Source: Rickettsia endosymbiont of Lasioglossum villosulum (GTDB taxonomy: Bacteria; Pseudomonadota; Alphaproteobacteria; Rickettsiales; Rickettsiaceae). From it: a stretch of DNA of 64,000 bases. The translations under genes and the position numbers were made by a program. Positions within the stretch are counted from its first letter, which is position 1; each line of letters opens with the position of its first letter. The notes below the pieces were generated by a model, which searched no databases, had not been told where the DNA came from, and worked only from the letters and a program-made list of their open reading frames with translations. Location of the stretch: positions 558,001 to 622,000 of the forward strand of contig NZ_OZ032152.1 of NCBI RefSeq assembly GCF_964026455.1. Direction: 5' to 3'. Positions 62,704-64,000 of the stretch are shown piece after piece.

Positions 62704-64000
62704 TTATCTTTGAGTACTTTCTTGTTTACGATTTTTTGGTTTGGTATTTAATTTTGGTTGGATATCTAATTTTATATTCATTTTATTAAGTCTTGCGGTT
62801 TGAATTCCTTCTTTTCCGCTTCTATTATTCATTAATACTTCTCTTATATCTGAGGTAATATTTTGTACATTTTCAAATTTATTGATCTTGTTTAATGTTT
62901 CAGGATCGATTTTTGCTTTAAGGTCATTTGCTATCCCTTTAAACCCGATTTTTTTACAAAATCTTGCTAATTTATAATAGATTTTATCAGTTTTTGATAT
63001 ATCAAATTTATTTTCATTATTTATAAATTCTGTAGTATTTTTAATTCTCTCTTTAAAGCTTTTATCATTTTTAATAGTTGCTATATCTTGATCTGTCAGC
63101 AGTTTTTTATCTTTCATTATCTGAAGCGTATCATCATATAATTTTTCCATTGCTTCTGTTGTTATAGTATTTTTTGAATTATTTTTTACAAATTTCTGAG
63201 CTAATTTTTCAATTTCACTAGTAATAGCTTTATCTTCTTTATTAAGGTTTTTAACTATACTATCATCTTTAAAGCGTGTATTTTCTTTATAAGATTCATT
63301 AAAATTGTTTTTTATACCTAAATTTATAGCTTGATTTAGAAACTCTTTTTCTGATTTTGATATTGCAACTTGATTTCTAGATAAGATATATTTTAGAGGG
63401 TCTATGGATCGGTATTCTTTCTGTTTTTTTTCTACTTACTACTGGAGTTTCTTCCCATTTTCCGTTTGCATTTTTACTCCATTGGCTTTCTGTTACTTTT
63501 TCAGTTTTTACTTCTGATGTTGGTATTTCAATTTTATAATTATTTTCATGTGCCCATTGTAAAGCGTTTTTACCTTCAATTTGAATATCATTATGTGCGG
63601 CATACGCTACCGGATCTTGCATAGGCGAATTAGCCATATCTTTTAACCATTTACCATTTTCAAAATCTGGTGAAGGGTTACTATATTTTGCCACTATATC
63701 AACTTTTTTTGCTATTTCTTTCATATTGGAAAGATTTTCTTTAATATTATCTTTATAATATTTTCGTAGCTTTTGTTCGTTATTAAAAATAACACTTGTA
63801 TCTAATCCCTTTATATCTAATTTACCTGGACATATTCCTTTAGCATCAAATCCATTTTTTACTAACTCATCTACTTTTTGGTCAATTATATTATCGATTT
63901 GATTATTGTCTAGTTGATTAAGCATTTGATTTAGTGATTTACTATATTCCTTAACATTAAATGTTAATTGTCCTTTTTCTATGTTTTTATTATATCCAAA
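62704..64000 (-). pseudogene. large hypothetical protein, frameshifted at an A8 tract, runs past right edge
   Basis: The frame is open from the right edge (GYNKNIEKGQLTFNVKEYSK) through the ATG at 63925 to a stop at 63377. In the last 20 codons it passes an A8 tract at about 63424-63431 (AGAAAAAAAACAG). Removing one A lets it continue YRSIDPLKYILSRNQ into the second frame, which runs with no stop to 62704. The mid part has DPVAYAAHNDIQ, then KNALQWAHENNYKIEIP, which looks ankyrin-like. The rest is charged and helical. The second frame's first ATG is at 63150. Unknown function; possibly an effector-like protein. Confidence 0.6.

Overview
The window reads as a chromosomal segment of a Rickettsia species (Alphaproteobacteria, obligate intracellular). 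The signs are a strongly A+T-rich sequence, an archaeal-type valS, an Isc cluster (hscB-hscA-fdx), an orphan purC, repeated proP-like transporters, hydrolase-only SpoT-like genes, many interspersed palindromic repeats and numerous gene remnants. The abundance of repeats and broken genes suits a repeat-rich spotted-fever or transitional-group lineage, but the species cannot be fixed from the sequence alone.

Layout. 1-7 kb: rmuC, then surface-sugar enzymes (GT10 fucosyltransferase-like, a frameshifted GT25, LicD) mixed with lineage-specific proteins and a phaZ remnant fused to another gene. 7-16.5 kb: core genes valS, rnhB, hscB-hscA-fdx, a DUF2125-like protein, a TAXI-type binding protein and a UspA protein, plus one Rpn/PD-(D/E)XK element. 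16.5-17.4 kb: gene-free region with a candidate structured RNA. 17.4-35.4 kb: a truncated Rpn element abutting cydA, an ABC exporter, an M16 peptidase, glycosyltransferases, rpoH, ctaG, mnmA, an amino-acid permease, hisS, purC and thrS, with a repeat in most gaps. 35.5-41.5 kb: hda-like gene, proP pseudogene, and the division cluster mraZ-rsmH-ftsL-ftsI. 41.8-53 kb: accessory region with a coiled-coil and proline-rich gene set, proP/RSH pair, a secreted NB-ARC-TPR protein, broken ankyrin gene, BRO-N fragment, a second copy of the structured RNA, and an XRE regulator with a palindrome. 53-64 kb: iscX, def-fmt, a GT61 gene, a vapBC cassette, zapE, an inverted copy of the RSH/proP pair, tRNA-Ser, a GlmU-like uridylyltransferase, yebC, rpmJ and a large broken gene running off the right edge.

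How the parts relate. Housekeeping operons are intact. Accessory genes are decaying: I count at least ten frameshifted, truncated or nonsense-containing genes, and all proP copies are damaged. About fifteen copies of a dispersed repeat carrying the core GTCATTGCGAG occupy intergenic gaps and in several places run into coding sequence, giving proteins repeat-encoded tails (MnmA, a GT2 enzyme, an AbrB-type antitoxin, a BRO-N protein).

Most notable signals: (1) two paralogous loci (about 16.6 kb and 51.2 kb) with matching promoter, hairpins whose stems are kept by compensatory changes, and an identical terminator stem, which looks like an undescribed small RNA family; (2) a signal-peptide-bearing NB-ARC/TPR STAND protein; (3) a vapBC cassette flanked by perfect 61-bp direct repeats copied from the 3' end of zapE; (4) an inverted duplication of a convergent proP/RSH-hydrolase module.
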